Positions 44,690 through 57,219 of a stretch of DNA of 64,000 nt are shown here, one piece after another. A program made the translations under genes and the position numbers. The DNA comes from Dermatemys mawii (taxonomy: Eukaryota > Chordata > Testudines > Dermatemydidae), in NCBI GenBank assembly GCA_007922305.1, contig ML677455.1:377166-441165 (forward strand), read 5' to 3'. Position 1 is the first letter of the stretch, and each line of letters opens with the position of its first letter. The notes beneath the pieces were generated by a model that had not been told where the DNA came from, did not search any database, and saw only the letters and a list, made by a program, of their open reading frames with translations.

Positions 44690-45045
44690 GATCAGAGCCA
44701 AACCAGCAGGTGCTCAATATATGTCCCAAGACATTTTGCTCAAACTGCAGCAGCCTGTGTCTTACACAATCTGGGCTGGCACAAGATATTTTGCACAAAG
44801 ACCACAGAATTTTCCACAGACAGAGCTGCAAGAATTCCAACGTCCAAACTGTGGCTGGACAGTTCGAATCTTCCCCAGAAGCGGGGGTCACTTTCTGATT
44901 GGGTGACAGCAACTTTGCCATGGCGAAAATAAACCTTCAGTATCTGTATAAAACAGGCTGGTTTGGTCAAAGAATCACTCACTGAAGCTAAAATATCTGG
45001 ACAAGAGAGACGGTAAGCAGGACTGTCATCACCTGGCCTGGCCTG
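44690..45045 (+). promoter_or_regulatory. Promoter and 5'UTR exon of gene D
   Basis: TATAAA is at 44947-44952 and the non-coding exon ends at 45045 before gtaag. The shared block includes atatgtcccaagacattttgc, ttttgcacaaag, gcaagaattccaacg, ccccagaagcgggggtcac and an inverted CCAAT (ctgattgg). The kappaB-like position holds AGAATTTTCC (44806-44815), with its first G lost compared with gene C. Confidence 0.72.
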
Positions 45046-45539
45046 GTAAGTACTACAGTAACTTCTCTCATAATCACCCTTTAAATTCTTCCTTTAACGT
45101 CCTGTCAAGGAAGATGGCTGTGAGATCCAGAAAGAGAAGAACACATATGTCATAACCCCCTGAGTGAGTGAACTACCTAAGTGAACTTTCTAGGTATCTC
45201 GAGAAACCACTTAGTGAACTGTGAGGTTGAGCTGGAATACACTCCTTCACAACACTTTGAATGGAGAAAAAAAAAGCTACACGTGTTACGTTTACCCACA
45301 ATGAAAAGTTGGTTAGTGAAATGCGACCAGAGTTAAAACCACCTACAGAATAATTCCAGTTATTCAAGTTCCTTTTACTGGGAAATCCTATTTATCCAAA
45401 TTCACAGTGTGTCCCCCTGCAATCCTATTGTAGTTAATCACCCATTGATGAACTAACCTTAAGCTTCTGGGACATACAATTTTGGAATATTTCTGGAGTT
45501 TAGGATAAGTACAAAGAGCAAGGGAGCGGACAGGGACGA

Positions 45540-45775
45540 TGGAGAAGGTAGCAGAGAAGAGAAAAGATGTGGGGGAGAGAGATAACAGGGAAGAAAGAAA
45601 CAGATATGAAGGTTAAAGTGAAGACTGAAAGGAGAAGGATTGAGGGAGAGAAAGGACAGTGGAGGCATAAGAGGAGTTCAGCAAAGGAGAGCAGGCAGGA
45701 GGGCAGGGAATGAAGGGAGGCAGACAGGAGGGTGAAGAAGAGAAAACGGGAAGGAAAGAAGGAGAGATGCCAGAA
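45540..45775 (+). repeat. Homopurine-rich tract in intron 1 of gene D
   Basis: A long A/G-rich run on the sense strand, the inverted counterpart of 28500-28765. Confidence 0.7.
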
Positions 45776-47068
45776 GAGGGACTGTATCTGCATGAGACAG
45801 AAGCCTTTTGTACTGCTTCAGAGCTTCCAAGGCACAGAGAGTGAGGGTTGGAGCCCGTTCCCTCCTCCATCTCTGTGAGTGCTGGAAAATAGCATAAAGA
45901 TGATCATCTAACCACCTTTCTTCTTTCTGTTATTTCTTATTACCTTTAAGTGCTGTGTTAAAGCATATAAAGTGTGTAAATGTGCAATAATTCTCCACTC
46001 TACACTTTGACAGAAAGAGGAAGAAGCTTTGAATAGGCTGGCAAGGGAAACATTGTTTCCACTATTTGAATATTTAGTTACCTTTGAATGTATAGAAAAA
46101 GAGGCCTAAGACCAAAGGTTACCAGGTCACACTTTCTAGGTGGGAGCGTTGAGCCTTCTAGGAAGGCAGTAATTACACAGTGTCACAATGCCAGTCACTC
46201 AAGTTTTTTCCGGCTGCCTTTCCCCATCGTGATGGAGGAGCATCTGGGCCAAATTTGAATTAAATTGATGGTCACTGATTTAAACCATTATCTGCATTAT
46301 TTGTCTAGGGCTTAATGTGTGAAAACTAATTGGATAATCAGTCTTAGTACTTAAATAATCTGTTTGATCTTCTCAATTCTAACCTTAGAGTTCTTTGGTT
46401 GCAGTGACACAGGCACTCACATGATTCCATTGTCTAACAGACTGATCCAAAATGAGTAAGACTCTGCGTTTAAACATTCCTACTTCAACACTGATAGCAA
46501 AGTCACCTCCCCAGTATAGTAGAAACACAGGAGAAGGTTTTCCTAGATAATTAGATTGAGATAATACCTGAAATGAATTGATGTGATTTATTATTTTTGT
46601 GGTAAATTGTAACATCACATGATGAATTAATTCTTAGAAATTTCATAAACATGAGCATCCAACCACCTTTATTTTGCTCTCTGTAATTTATTAATTGCTT
46701 TCAGTTCTATTTTGGGCAATAAAACACTAAAATGTGCAATAATTCTCCACTCTGTACTTTGGCTAAGGAAAAAGAGATTTCAATGAGAAATGCAATGCAA
46801 GTAATTGATTAATTAAAATTATTTACAGAACACCTATTTTTAAAAGATATGTTGCCTCATACAATTGTATTTCCTGAAATCGCTGTAGGATGTATATGGT
46901 GCTGTGTGGATAATAATCAGAACCCATATTAAAAATATTATTTTGATTAAGGAAATATTTGTACAGCTCAGCATGTCACATTCCCCAGTGACCCAGTGTC
47001 CTCTGTCTCCTCTCTATCTCAGTGTCTCTTCTCTCTAGTGACACTCTCTACTCAGCCGACCTTCAGCC

Positions 47069-50000
47069 ATGAAGATCCTTTATTTGCTCTTTGCTGTTGT
47101 CTTCTTCGTGTTCATGGATGCCCCAGGTAAGATGTCAGTGAAACAAGCAATGATAAAAAGGGATATTGAGGAGCCTGTACTAATGTTGTCTAACACTTTC
47201 AAGTAGACAAAAATGTCTTAGCTTTTCTTAGGAGCTCTCGGGCCTGCCACCAAGAAAAAACGTTCAGGTTTGACTGAATTATGACCAATCAAAAAAAAAA
47301 AATCATCATGTCCCCTCAGTGTTTTCCTCAAATCTTGCTGAGGCTTCCTGCTTGAGCTCACTCACCCCAGTTCTATCTGCACAGGGTGTACTCTTCCTAT
47401 AATGGGCAATCACAGAATCTGGACGTGATACTGACAAACAAAGTCTGGCCAACTCCTTTCAATATACCCTAGAGAAAGTGAATAAGGAAAAGTTATTTAC
47501 TTGTTCCCATAATAGAAGAACTAGGGGCCACCCATTGAAATTAGTGGGCAGCAGGTTTAAAACAAATAAAAGGAAGTTCTTCTTCACACAGCGCACAGCC
47601 AACCTGTGGAACTCCCTGCCTGAGGAGGCTGTGAAGGCTAGGACTACAACAGGGTTCAAAAGAGAACTGGATAAATTCATGGAGGTTAAGTCCATTAATG
47701 GCTGTTAGCCAGGCTGGGTAAGAAATGGTGTCCCTAGCCTCTGTTTGTCAGAGGGGGGTGATGGATGGCAGGAGAGAGATCACTTGATCTTTACCTGTTA
47801 GGTTCACTCACTCCGGGGCACCTGGCATTGGCCACTGTCTATAGACAGGATACTGGGCTAGATGGATCTTTGGTCTGATCCAGTACGGCCTTTCTTATGT
47901 TCTTATGTTCTAGGGTTTGGGAGAAGATGCACAGGGCTAGGAACCAGGAGACCATGAAATGAAATATAACTTCTGCTGCTGACTTGTGTTCATAATTCTG
48001 TGATTTTCACCAACTGACTTATGAATCAGATCTCATGTCCTACTCAGAGGTTACGCTGCTGGGCACAGAACCCAGATCTCCATAATGGCAGCCGTTCATC
48101 TCAGTGTCTTAATCCCACCAAGTCTCAAAACCTTCCACAACAACATGCTTGGCTTGTTTTGAGAAATGGTATCACCTGGACTCTAGACAGTGTTTGCAGT
48201 CCTGACAATGCATCATGTTGGGGTTCAGTTTCTATCTGTTGGCTGTAGATAGAAACATAACAAATGTTCTAAATGAAATATTCTAAAAGATTTGGCTGTG
48301 CACGTTTGGGCTGCCATTTCGAAAGAGCAGGTCAGTTATAACCAAACCTTGGCAATTGGTCATGGAGGAACAATTCATGAGTGTGTCTTGTGAAGAAAAT
48401 CTGAGCAGAATCTTAGAGATGGGCAGGCGTTCAAACCTGGGAGGGACTCTCTCAGGCCAATCTCTTTCAAATCTTTGTAGTCATCCAACCCAGCATGGAG
48501 GCAGTTCATCCCTACTTAGCCAAACAACTTTGAGGATACTGCCTGGCACATCACTGTCAAAGCCAGAGGGAATCCAAATCAAACCCCAGCCACAAAGGGA
48601 ACTAAGCAATGCAGGCAGCCCCTTGCTTTTCATCCCTTAAAGACATGGGGCAATGAAGAATGTCCATGCTCAGAGCCGTGGTTCTCAAATCTGCAGCTGG
48701 AAAGTCAATGCCAATGTTTAATTCAATCACTCTATTCTCTTCTTAGAGACTGCCATTGAACATGGGTAGAACTACAGCCACTGAAATTGTACCGAAGCTG
48801 GGATAACCTTTTGCACTGGAAGATAATTGGGCGTGCTTGGTCAGGTCTCAGTGAATGAGAAATGCCTGTCATTACGATGGTAATTTACCCTGCATTGCAG
48901 AATGATGATTAAGGCTCTTTTTTGTTGTCAGGTTTCTCCAATGCTCTGGTGACCCGAAAGCAGTGTAGACGCCGTGGGGGTTCCTGTCACTTTTGGCGAT
49001 GTCCCACCCATTCTATATACCTTGAAAAATGCATTATTGGCCATTGCTGTCGAAGGTAAGCTCAGCGTTTCATAAGGGAGACTCTGCAGTGTCAGCAGAA
49101 CAGTTCATTTAGGAGCTGATGAATCCTTCTATCCTTAAAACAGCTCGGCTCTTAGCCCTTTATTTCCCCCCTTTTGCAAACCAGGCGAGGTAATTATAAA
49201 AATCTTGGTGACAACAATGTTAACATTGTTAACATCAGAATGAATGTGAATTGCTTGAGCATGAATTGTTTGAGCATTGTTTGAGCATGAAGTTTCAAAG
49301 GTTCGAAGTTAATTTGGCCACCTTGCAGATCTCCAGCCCTCCTATTCCTGTTCTGTTTGTCGCTGACTGCATGTGCCATAAGATATAGAGGCTGTTCTGC
49401 TGGTCAAATTAATGCTGCAGCAGGAACAGGTTGTAGAGAAACAACTGGGAGGGTGAGAGACTTTCCAGCCTACTAAAATACCAGATTGAGGGCAAGAGAT
49501 GTGATACTGGCAGTATCCTTGGGCCTGGAGAGCGGGAACCAGGGATCTTGGCTGGAGTGGCCACGATATCAACTGCAGGGTTGATCTCTTGGCAATTCAC
49601 TGAGCATGTCCAGAGATCCATGATCTCATCAGGCAGAACAGAATCACAGAATCATAGAATATCAGGGTTAGAAGAAATATCAGGAGATCATCTAGTCCAA
49701 TCCCCTGCTCAAAGCAGGGCCAATCCCCAGACTAAACAAGCCCAGTTCCCTCAGCCTCTCCTCATAAGTCATGTGCCTCAACCCCTAATCATTTTTGTTG
49801 GATTTTCTCCAATTTATCTGTATCATTTCTGTAGTGGAGGGCCCAGAACTGGACACAGTACTCCAGATGTGGCCTCACCAGTGCCAAATAGAGGGAAATA
49901 ATCACTTCCCTTGATCTGCTGGCAATCCTCTTACTAATGCAGCTCGATATGCCCTTAGCCTTCCTGGCAACAAGGGCACACTGCTAACTCATCCAGTTTC

Positions 50001-50731
50001 ACATCCACTGTAATCCCCAGGTCCTTTTCTGCAGAACTGCCGCTTAGCCTGTCGGTCCCCAGACTGTAGCAGTGCATGGGATTCTAACATCCTAAGTGTA
50101 GAACTCTGCACTTGTCCTTGTTGAACCTCATCAGATTTCTTTTGGACCAATCCTCCAATTTGTCTGGGTCACTCTGGACCTTATCCCTGCCCTCCAGCAC
50201 ATCTAACTCTCCCCCCAGCTTAGTATCATCTGTGAACTTGCTGAGAGTGCAATCCATCCCATCCTCCAGGTTATTGATAAAGATGTTGAACAAAACTGGT
50301 TCAACTGGATGTTGAACAAAACAGAGTCAGACTTCAGATGGAATTGGAATTTCCCGCATTTTTTTAGAGTTAATTTTCTATTACCAAAGTAAGTATGTCT
50401 CAAAATAGCTTCAGCTGTAGACAAGGTGTGTTCGATAGAACAACTGTTTACATGGGTGTGAACTGTGCTTTTCTATAGTGTGGTTTATATAGGCAGTGAG
50501 TTTGGCTACATACAACTGTCCACTTAGAAACTATGTAACAAAGGGTCTCCACCATTTTTTGTGAACCCCCCCAACATGCTATAAAAACTCCACCACCCAC
50601 CTGTGGTATAACCAGTTTTCTTCTTATTCAGATTAAACATGGCATTAAATTGATCTTTATACAGTTAAACACACACACATCTACAGTATAGAAAAGAAAA
50701 GGATAATATAGGTACAACAATGAAAAATGGA

Positions 50732-50763
<32 letters not shown>

Positions 50764-51155
50764 CAACTCAGTGCAAAAATTGTTGCTGGTGATAACCCAC
50801 AGGCTGGGTGGCCCTCTGAGGTGAGTCAGGGAGTGGTGGTGGCATTCCCTCCCCGAGGCCTGCCACCTGGGGCTGAAGCCCTGTTTATTTTGGTGGAACC
50901 CCTGAAACCTGCTCATGGGCCCCCTAGGGGGCTCTGACCCCTTGGTTGAGAACCACTTCTGTAACAGAAGGACAGTGGATTCCCTGTGCTTGGGTTAACC
51001 AAGAACCTTTTCATTCACCATCCAGTGAACGGGTAATTACTCCCATGCCGTTTGATTTGAAATGAAACTTCATATTGTCCTTGTTCTGTAGGAAAACATC
51101 AAAAAATCTGAATCTCTTTTCTTTGTGCAGGAGAAGATTTTCTGACATTGCCTAA
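47069..51155 (+). CDS. Beta-defensin gene D (right arm)
   Basis: The coding exons are 47069-47126, 48932-49055 and 51131-51155, encoding 68 residues. Exon 2 starts at 47039 after ctctctag and gives [18 protein letters not shown]. The mature exon opens with [11 protein letters not shown] and shows [23 protein letters not shown] and CIIGHCC (C-x6-C-x4-C-x9-C-x4-CC). The final exon supplies the RRRRFSDIA end and TAA. All donors are gtaag. It is the inverted duplicate of gene C. The mature parts differ only by DN to TH in the third loop, which removes one negative charge, while the signal peptide differs at several positions. Intron 2 contains a CR1 absent from gene C. Expected product: a secreted cationic antimicrobial peptide. 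Confidence 0.9.
47473..47913 (+). mobile_element. CR1 3' end insertion specific to the right arm
   Basis: The frame encodes [18 protein letters not shown] and [11 protein letters not shown], the CR1 C-terminal region, and the element ends in the (ttcttatg)2 tail. It is flanked by ctag on both sides (47469-47472 and 47910-47913), which fits a 4-bp target duplication. The left arm has the uninterrupted site at about 26755. Confidence 0.88.
49640..50330 (-). mobile_element. CR1 LINE 3' fragment, right-arm copy
   Basis: Almost identical reverse complement of 24330-25015, with the same FTDDTKLGG frame on the minus strand. Confidence 0.88.
50732..50759. repeat. (TA)n microsatellite, right arm
   Basis: The inverted counterpart of the repeat at 23884-23911 with almost the same number of units. 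Confidence 0.95.
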
Positions 51156-51303
51156 GCAGGATCCCAGGGAACCGGGGAGACAGCCACTTGCTTCTAAAAT
51201 CATCAGATCCTGCTTCAATGGGACCCTGAAGTGCTGCCGTTCATTTGGGCTGGAAAGAACGGAGCCGTTTTAGCACCCATATAAGATTTGTTACTCTCCT
51301 TTT

Positions 51304-51309
51304 AATAAA
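51304..51309 (+). terminator. Polyadenylation signal of gene D
   Basis: AATAAA in the context ttaataaaagcaagctgg, about 150 bp after the stop codon. Confidence 0.8.
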
Positions 51310-52433
51310 AGCAAGCTGGTATGAGAGCATCATGCTGCAGTGTGTGTGTGTTGGTGGGAGGCAAGGGGGCTGTTTCTATCATTCTTGTCCTTTAGAAATG
51401 AAATCTTATTTATCTTTCTAAAATTAAACATCGAATAAAATGACATACCCCCAAGTCCCCAGTTATTTGTTAATACCACTGAAGGGTATTTATAAACCAC
51501 GATTCAGCTATGGTGGTAGATTTCATTGTGCTCTTATGGGTGTATTTTTATTTCTTGCAGTTCTTACAAGTACTATCGCTTTCTGGTATAACAGGAACTG
51601 GGTTCAGTCCCATCTCAACTGCAGGATGTGTGGGTAACCCACTCCTGATATTCCATTGCACCTGGACCTCCTCTCTGCTCTGAAACCTCATTGCCCACAA
51701 TCAGGAGAACAGAGGACATCAGTCCAAGCTTTAGAAGTGTAGATAGATGATGGCTTATGAGTCCACCACCTCCACCCTTTCCCAGCTGTACACAGTTATT
51801 CAGCTCTCCCATCCTCTAAGGGTGTGTCTACAATGGAGGTGGAGGTGTCATTTCCAGCTCGGGAAGAGATACCTGCACAAGCTCTGATTGAGCTTGTGCA
51901 CCAAAAATAGAAGTGTAGCCATGGCAGCACGAGCATGATCCCATCTGGAACCCTATATGACTGCTTGTAGTGGCCAGCTGAAATTACACCTCTATCTCCA
52001 GTGTAGGCGTGACTTAGGGAGACTTGGCATTAGGAGGAAGTGGGGGTGGAATAGAGTAGAATAGAATAGCGCACGCCTGAGCAGACTGGGTCGAGCAGCA
52101 CTTCCAAGCTACCACCCTCATATGTCCCAGGTTCAGTATGTCTCTATCCCCATTTTCACGTTACATTCGTCCTGGTCGTAACCCACTTGATGAGGAAACC
52201 ACACTGGATTTTTGGGTGCTCCAGGGATCTTTAGCATAGGTGCAAGAAGTGTTGCTGGAGAGTGAGTGGGGAAGCCAAAAAACATCGACGGGGGCAGAGA
52301 GGACAGAGAGGGAAGAGAGAGAAGCAACCAGCTTAACCATGAAAGTTATTATTGGCAATTAATAGATTTGTGTGTGGGTAAACTGATGGCTCAAGGGAGT
52401 ATATCAAAGTTGTTGTCTTCAGGCTAGACCAAG

Positions 52434-52775
52434 CGTGGGCAAAATTTTTGGCCCAAGGACCACAGCGGGGCTGCAAAACTGTATGGAGGGCCGGGTAAGG
52501 AAGGCTGTGCCACCCCAAACAGCCTGGCCTCGCCTGATACCCAACTCCCACCCACTTTCCACCCCCCAACTGCCTCCCTCAGAACCCCCAACCAATCCAA
52601 CCCACCCGCACCCCGCACTCCTTGACCCCTGACTGCCTCCTCCCGAGACCCCTCCCCAACTGCCCCCATAGGACCCCTGACTTCCCCAACCCTTATCCAC
52701 ACCCCCGCCCTCTGACAGACCCCCACGACTCCCACTCCTATCCAACCCCGCTGCCCCCCATTCTCCATCCCATTA
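52434..52775. mobile_element. G/C-rich repeat at the outer edge of the right arm
   Basis: The C-rich plus strand (ctgacagacccccacgactccc) is the inverted relative of 21905-22228 and starts with gcgtgggcaaaatttttggccc. Directly after it (52776) begins intron 3-like sequence of relic F. Confidence 0.6.
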
Positions 52776-54399
52776 AAACAAGGACAATACGACGTTTGAT
52801 TTCAAATCAAAAGGCACAGGAGGAATTGCCCATTCACTGAATGGTGAGCAAAGAACTTCTTGGTTAACTCCATCACAGGGAACCCATTGTCCCTACTGTA
52901 ACATTCTGTCACAGAGTTTTAAAGAGAATAGTTATATTGTCTAAACCAGAGAACTGGCTGTCGATAACAAGTATACTTTAGAAAAGCATGAAGCACATCC
53001 ATGTAAAGTTCTATCAAAACACCTTGTCTACAGCTGAAGCTAAAATACGACCTATTTACTTAGAAGATAGATAACTAGCACTGAAAGAATGCAGGGGAAC
53101 TCTAATTCTTCCGGAAGCCTCTGATCTGGTGGCAGTTCAATGCTAGCAGCCCTCCCTACTGATAACATGGATCTCTGGGCATGCTCAGTGACTTGGCCTG
53201 GAAAATCGCCCTGCAGTTGGTTTCATGGCCACTCCAGCTTAGATCCCTGTCTCCTACTCTCCAGGCTCAGGAAACTCTGAGCTTCACCTCTCTTGTCCCC
53301 AATCTGTTTCTCTGGTGTTTTAGTGGGTGGGAAAGTCACCCTCCCAACTGTTTCTCTGGGACCTGTTGTTGCTGCAGCATTAATGTGACCAGCGGCCTGT
53401 ACAATTTACAGTCACAAAGAAGCAGAACAGGAATAGAAATGGCTGCAGATTTGCAATGGGGCCAAGTCAAATTTACTGAGCGTGCTTAAACCGTACAAAT
53501 CGATTCTGAACAATGTAACCTCCCCTGGTTTTCAAAAGGGGAAACATAAGGGGCTAAGTGCTGAGCTGTTTTAAGGACAGAAGATTCATCAGCTCTTAAA
53601 CGGAAAGAGAGTAATGAACATTTCTGTTCACACTGCAGGGTCTCCCTTGTGGAACATTGAACTTACTTTCAACAGCAAACACCACGAGCATGGCATTTTG
53701 CAAGGTACAGAGATTTGGAGGGATATCTTCCAAGGTAACAGTATGGCGTGCACATTCCTTTCAAGTCAGCTGAGCTGAGCTTCTCAGGAGAACCCTGAGA
53801 AGGAAAAAGAGCAGGTGTAATCTTTCAGTGGAATAGGAGGCCTGATTTTATAATAAGTCAGGTTGTGAAAGGCACAGAATTATTAACACTAGTCAGCAGG
53901 AGAAGTTCTATTTTAAGGCATGGTCTCCTGGCCAGTCCCAGCCCTTCTCACAATCCCAAGAGTATACTGAAAGGGGTTGACTAGACTTCCGTTGGTCAGC
54001 ATCCTACCCAGATGTTCATTTTTTGATTGCTTGTTATAGGAAAAGTATGTGCTGAGCAGATAGAATGTGGTGTGGCTTAAGCAGGAAGCCTCTGCAAGAT
54101 CTAAGGAAAACAGAGGGGATGTGGGTTGTTTTGGTTTTTGGTTTTTGGACCAGTCATAATTCAGTCAAATCGGTACAGTTTTTCATGGGAGCAGACGCTG
54201 GAGGTCCTAAGAAAAAGTTAGATTTTTTTTGTAATGAAAACTGTTTGACAGCCTTAGTACAGGCTCCCAGATATTCCTCTATATCATCACACACTTTCAT
54301 TTACATCTTACCTGGGGCATTCATGAGCACCAAGAAGATCACAGCAAATAGCAGGAAAAGGATCTTCATGGCTGAAGGCTGGCCAGGAACTGAGCATCA
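52776..54399 (-). pseudogene. Defensin pseudogene F, truncated before its last exon
   Basis: The minus-strand signal exon (54399-54312, ATG at 54369) looks intact: MKILFLLFAVIFLVLMNAPG with acceptor ctctccag and donor gtaag. The mature exon (53794-53667) is broken. Its fourth codon is TGA (53786-53784), bases are missing between C1 and C2, the third cysteine codon is TAT, and a stop follows the CC pair. Recognisable remnants are SLYLAKC and GVCC. The last exon is absent because homology stops at 52776, just before where it should lie, at the edge of the right-arm boundary element. No peptide with a defensin fold can be made. Confidence 0.85.
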
Positions 54400-54448
54400 C
54401 TGGAGAGAAGAAACACTGAGACACAGAGTAGACAGAGGACACTAGGAT

Positions 54449-54560
54449 CAGAGGGGTAGCCGTGTCAGTCTGGATCTGCAAAAGTGATGAAGAGTCTTGT
54501 AGCATCTTATAGATTAACCGATCTGTTAGTCTATAAGGTGCTACAAGACTCTTTGTCGCA
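54449..54560. mobile_element. SINE-like element with hairpin
   Basis: It begins with cagaggggtagccgtgtcagtctg and contains inverted copies of aagagtcttgtagc / gctacaagactctt. The same family is at 55250-55470 and 58325-58400. It lies 50 bp upstream of relic F's signal exon, in its intron 1. Confidence 0.75.
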
Positions 54561-55249
54561 AGGATACTAGAAATTGTGACATGCTGAACTGAAGAAATAT
54601 TGCCTTAATCCAAATCCATTTCTAATATGTTCTGCAGTCTCTTTAGAATAATGATTATCATTCACACAGCACCATAGATGTCCTTCAAGGATTTCAGATA
54701 AATACAATTGTGTGAGACAAGATATCTTTTAAAAACAAAGATTTGGTAAAAAATTTTAATTAATTGATTACTTACATTAGATTTTTCATGGAAATCTTTT
54801 TCCTTTGCCAAAGTTTAGACTGGAGAATTATTGCATATTTATGTATTTTATTACTCCAAATATAACTGAAAGAAATTAAGAAATTATAGAATGCAAAAAA
54901 GGTGGTTGGATGCTCATGTTTATGAAATTTTTAAAAATAAATTCATGTGATGCTACAATTTACTAAGAAATAGTAAATCACCTCCATTCATTTAAGGTCT
55001 TATCACAGTCTTATTATTGAGGAAAGCTTTTTACTGGTTCTATACTACACTGGGGAGATGACTTTGCTACCAACATTGAACTAGTAGTTGTGTTACCAGG
55101 CACACAGGGATGCAATACCACTCACTCACTCAAATTTGGCCTGGCCACCCTCAGTGCCACTGAAATTTGGCCCAAATGCCCTTCTACCATGATGGGGAAG
55201 GACAGCAGGGCTACATTTGCGTGAGTGGCATTGTAACACTGTATAACTA

Positions 55250-55470
55250 CTAGAATCAGAGAGGTAGCCATGTTAGTCTGGAATTGCAGAAGTGACAAAG
55301 AGTCCTGTGGCACCTTAAAGACTAACTAAAGTATTAGAGCATAAGCTTTCATGGGCTTATACCCTCTTAGTCAGGCATCCGACGAAATGGGTATTAGCCC
55401 ATGAAAGCTTATGCTCTAATACTTTAGTTAGGCTTTAAGGTGCCACAGGACTCTTTGTTACTTCTGTATA
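55250..55470. mobile_element. SINE-like element forming a long inverted repeat
   Basis: The arm agagtcctgtggcaccttaa..agcataagctttcatgggct (about 55298-55360) is repeated inverted as agcccatgaaagcttatgct..ttaaggtgccacaggactct (about 55396-55456), with gacgaaatgggtatt between. The left end carries gaggtagccatgttagtctg. Confidence 0.8.
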
Positions 55471-55479
55471 ATTACTGAA

Positions 55480-56880
55480 TTCCTATAAAGTCTGACATGT
55501 CCCTTCCCCTGGCTGAGAGCCTCTCATTGCAACTATTCCAATTTCTCTGGATTTTACCCGTATCCTTCAATCTTAGGCCACTTTCACAAAATATTCAAAG
55601 TTCACAAAATATTCAAATCGTGAAAATAATTTTTCACTTACCAGCAAATTCAAAGTGTAGTGTGGGGAATTTTTGCACATTTCTTTATTATCAAATAATA
55701 CTTTGTTATAACTTCATTAGTGATTAGTTATATATATATATAGTCTAAAGTACTTGCAATATTCTTTTTAATGAGATCACTTTGGCAATGTAACTTCCTC
55801 AAGCTGATGGCTCTGTTGCAGAATGCTCAAGATAGATTTTAATTTTCTGTATTGTTTCTAAAATTATACATCAATATGCCATATAAATTCATAGCTTGAT
55901 CTACTGTATCACTTTTAGGAACGTCTAGGCATAAAGCATATCATATAGAATGAACTGTTACAAGATGAAGTTACTCCATAGCTTAGTAAGAGTCTGTGGT
56001 TAGTTTAGCTAGTGACTGCTGCTGTCGCTCAGTGTAACTTCTCTATAAACCACAGGCGACGAATCTGCCATTGGACATGCTTTAAGAATTTAGGACTGTT
56101 ATGCCAAGGATTCTGGCCTGTGCCTTTAGTAGTAATAAATTCCATGTTTTCTGTGTCATCATTGCAACTGACAAGTCCTCGTCTTGAAGAAATTACAATC
56201 TTGGTTGACATTTTGGCCCAGGGAAGCCAATGGGAGCTCTGTCATTGGCTTTCATTGGGTCAAGACTAGTTCTTGAACATCTACACCAATTAAACATCAT
56301 TGCCCTGATACAAAACTGATTTAAGTGACTGGGAAGAGTTCCTTTGATGTCAGTGGCCTGTGGATGAGGACCTTTGGTTCAGAGACAAAATCAGGGAACA
56401 GCTCCCCTGAGAAGTGTCATGGCACCTGACTGTGTGTATGTGTCAGTTGTGCATCTCTTTTATACACTATTGATCAATATTCTATGTGTTTTTGGTTTAT
56501 TTTCTTATTTTTAAGCATCCATCCCCTTACAGAGAGGGCTCAAATCGTGATAAAATCACAAAATAACTAATATCATTGAGGAGCCTGTGAGCCATGAATA
56601 TATGTCTGGTGGGTGAGAATGTTATGTGGTGTACAGGAACTAGGTGGTATCCCTTTAAATAGTTGGAAACCCTTTAGTGTGCTTCCCCATCTCCTGGTGT
56701 TGTAGCCATCAGAACTGTGCTGCAGCAGAAGTGTTCATGGGTGGCCGGGCCTAGCATTTTTGTACCTAATAATACACACATGAGAGGACAGGGTCCCAGA
56801 GCCCAGGCTGCAGCCTGCGTGCAAACGTCTACACTGAATTTTAAATTTTAAACCCCACAGCCGGCCAAGGGTGTTTAATT
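55480..56880. other. Intron-1-like DNA, then a segment duplicated from 17085-18000
   Basis: The part at 55490-55680 matches intron 1 of genes C and E (catgtcccttcccctggctgagag). From about 55690 to 56420 it matches 17085-17880. A ta microsatellite of about 7 units lies near 55728-55741. Between 56430 and 56880 no gene is visible. Confidence 0.5.
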
Positions 56881-56884
56881 GCTG

Positions 56885-57215
56885 TGTAGACATGTCCTTT
56901 GAGTCTGTCACTAAAAGGCGTGCTTTCCAATCCTTTAATCAGTGTTGTGGCTCTTCTCCGAAACCTCTCCAATGTAATCGACATCCTTTTTGAACTATGG
57001 ATTCCAGCACAAGACACAATATTCCGCCAGTGCAAAATACAGGGGTCAAATAATCTCTCCACTTCTACTCGTGGGTCTCCTGTTTATGCATCCCAGGATT
57101 GCATTAGCTTTTTTTGGCCGCAGCTTCACACTGGGAGCTCATGTTATTATTGGCCATTATTGGCCACCACTCCCAAGTCTCTTTCAGAATCACTTCTTCC
57201 CAGGATAGAGAACCC
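56885..57215 (-). mobile_element. CR1 fragment
   Basis: It includes aatcctttaatcagtgttgtggctc, cgaaacctctccaatgt and catcccaggattgcattagc, the reversed order of the CR1 3' untranslated and end-of-ORF region, as at 41640-41890. Confidence 0.65.
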
Positions 57216-57219
57216 CAGC

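Larger units (their letters stand above)
42040..52433. repeat. Right arm of large inverted duplication
   Basis: Reverse complement of the left arm (22229-32785). The inner boundary is near 42040, where ctagacatatgacctggcatttc still matches the complement of 32760-32785. The arm holds gene D, the old CR1 (reversed), the TA microsatellite and a decayed mature exon. A CR1 at 47473-47913 is unique to this arm. Confidence 0.9.

Noticed and set aside
44460..44921. 153-codon frame on the minus strand, with similar frames at 30002-30301 and 39540-39815
   Set aside because: It lies antisense to the conserved promoter block. The similarity follows from duplication of the promoter, and frames break at different points in each copy.
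54449..54560. tRNA-like gene
   Set aside because: The hairpin and the gtagccgtgt box belong to a SINE-like family with other copies nearby, and no tRNA cloverleaf could be drawn.
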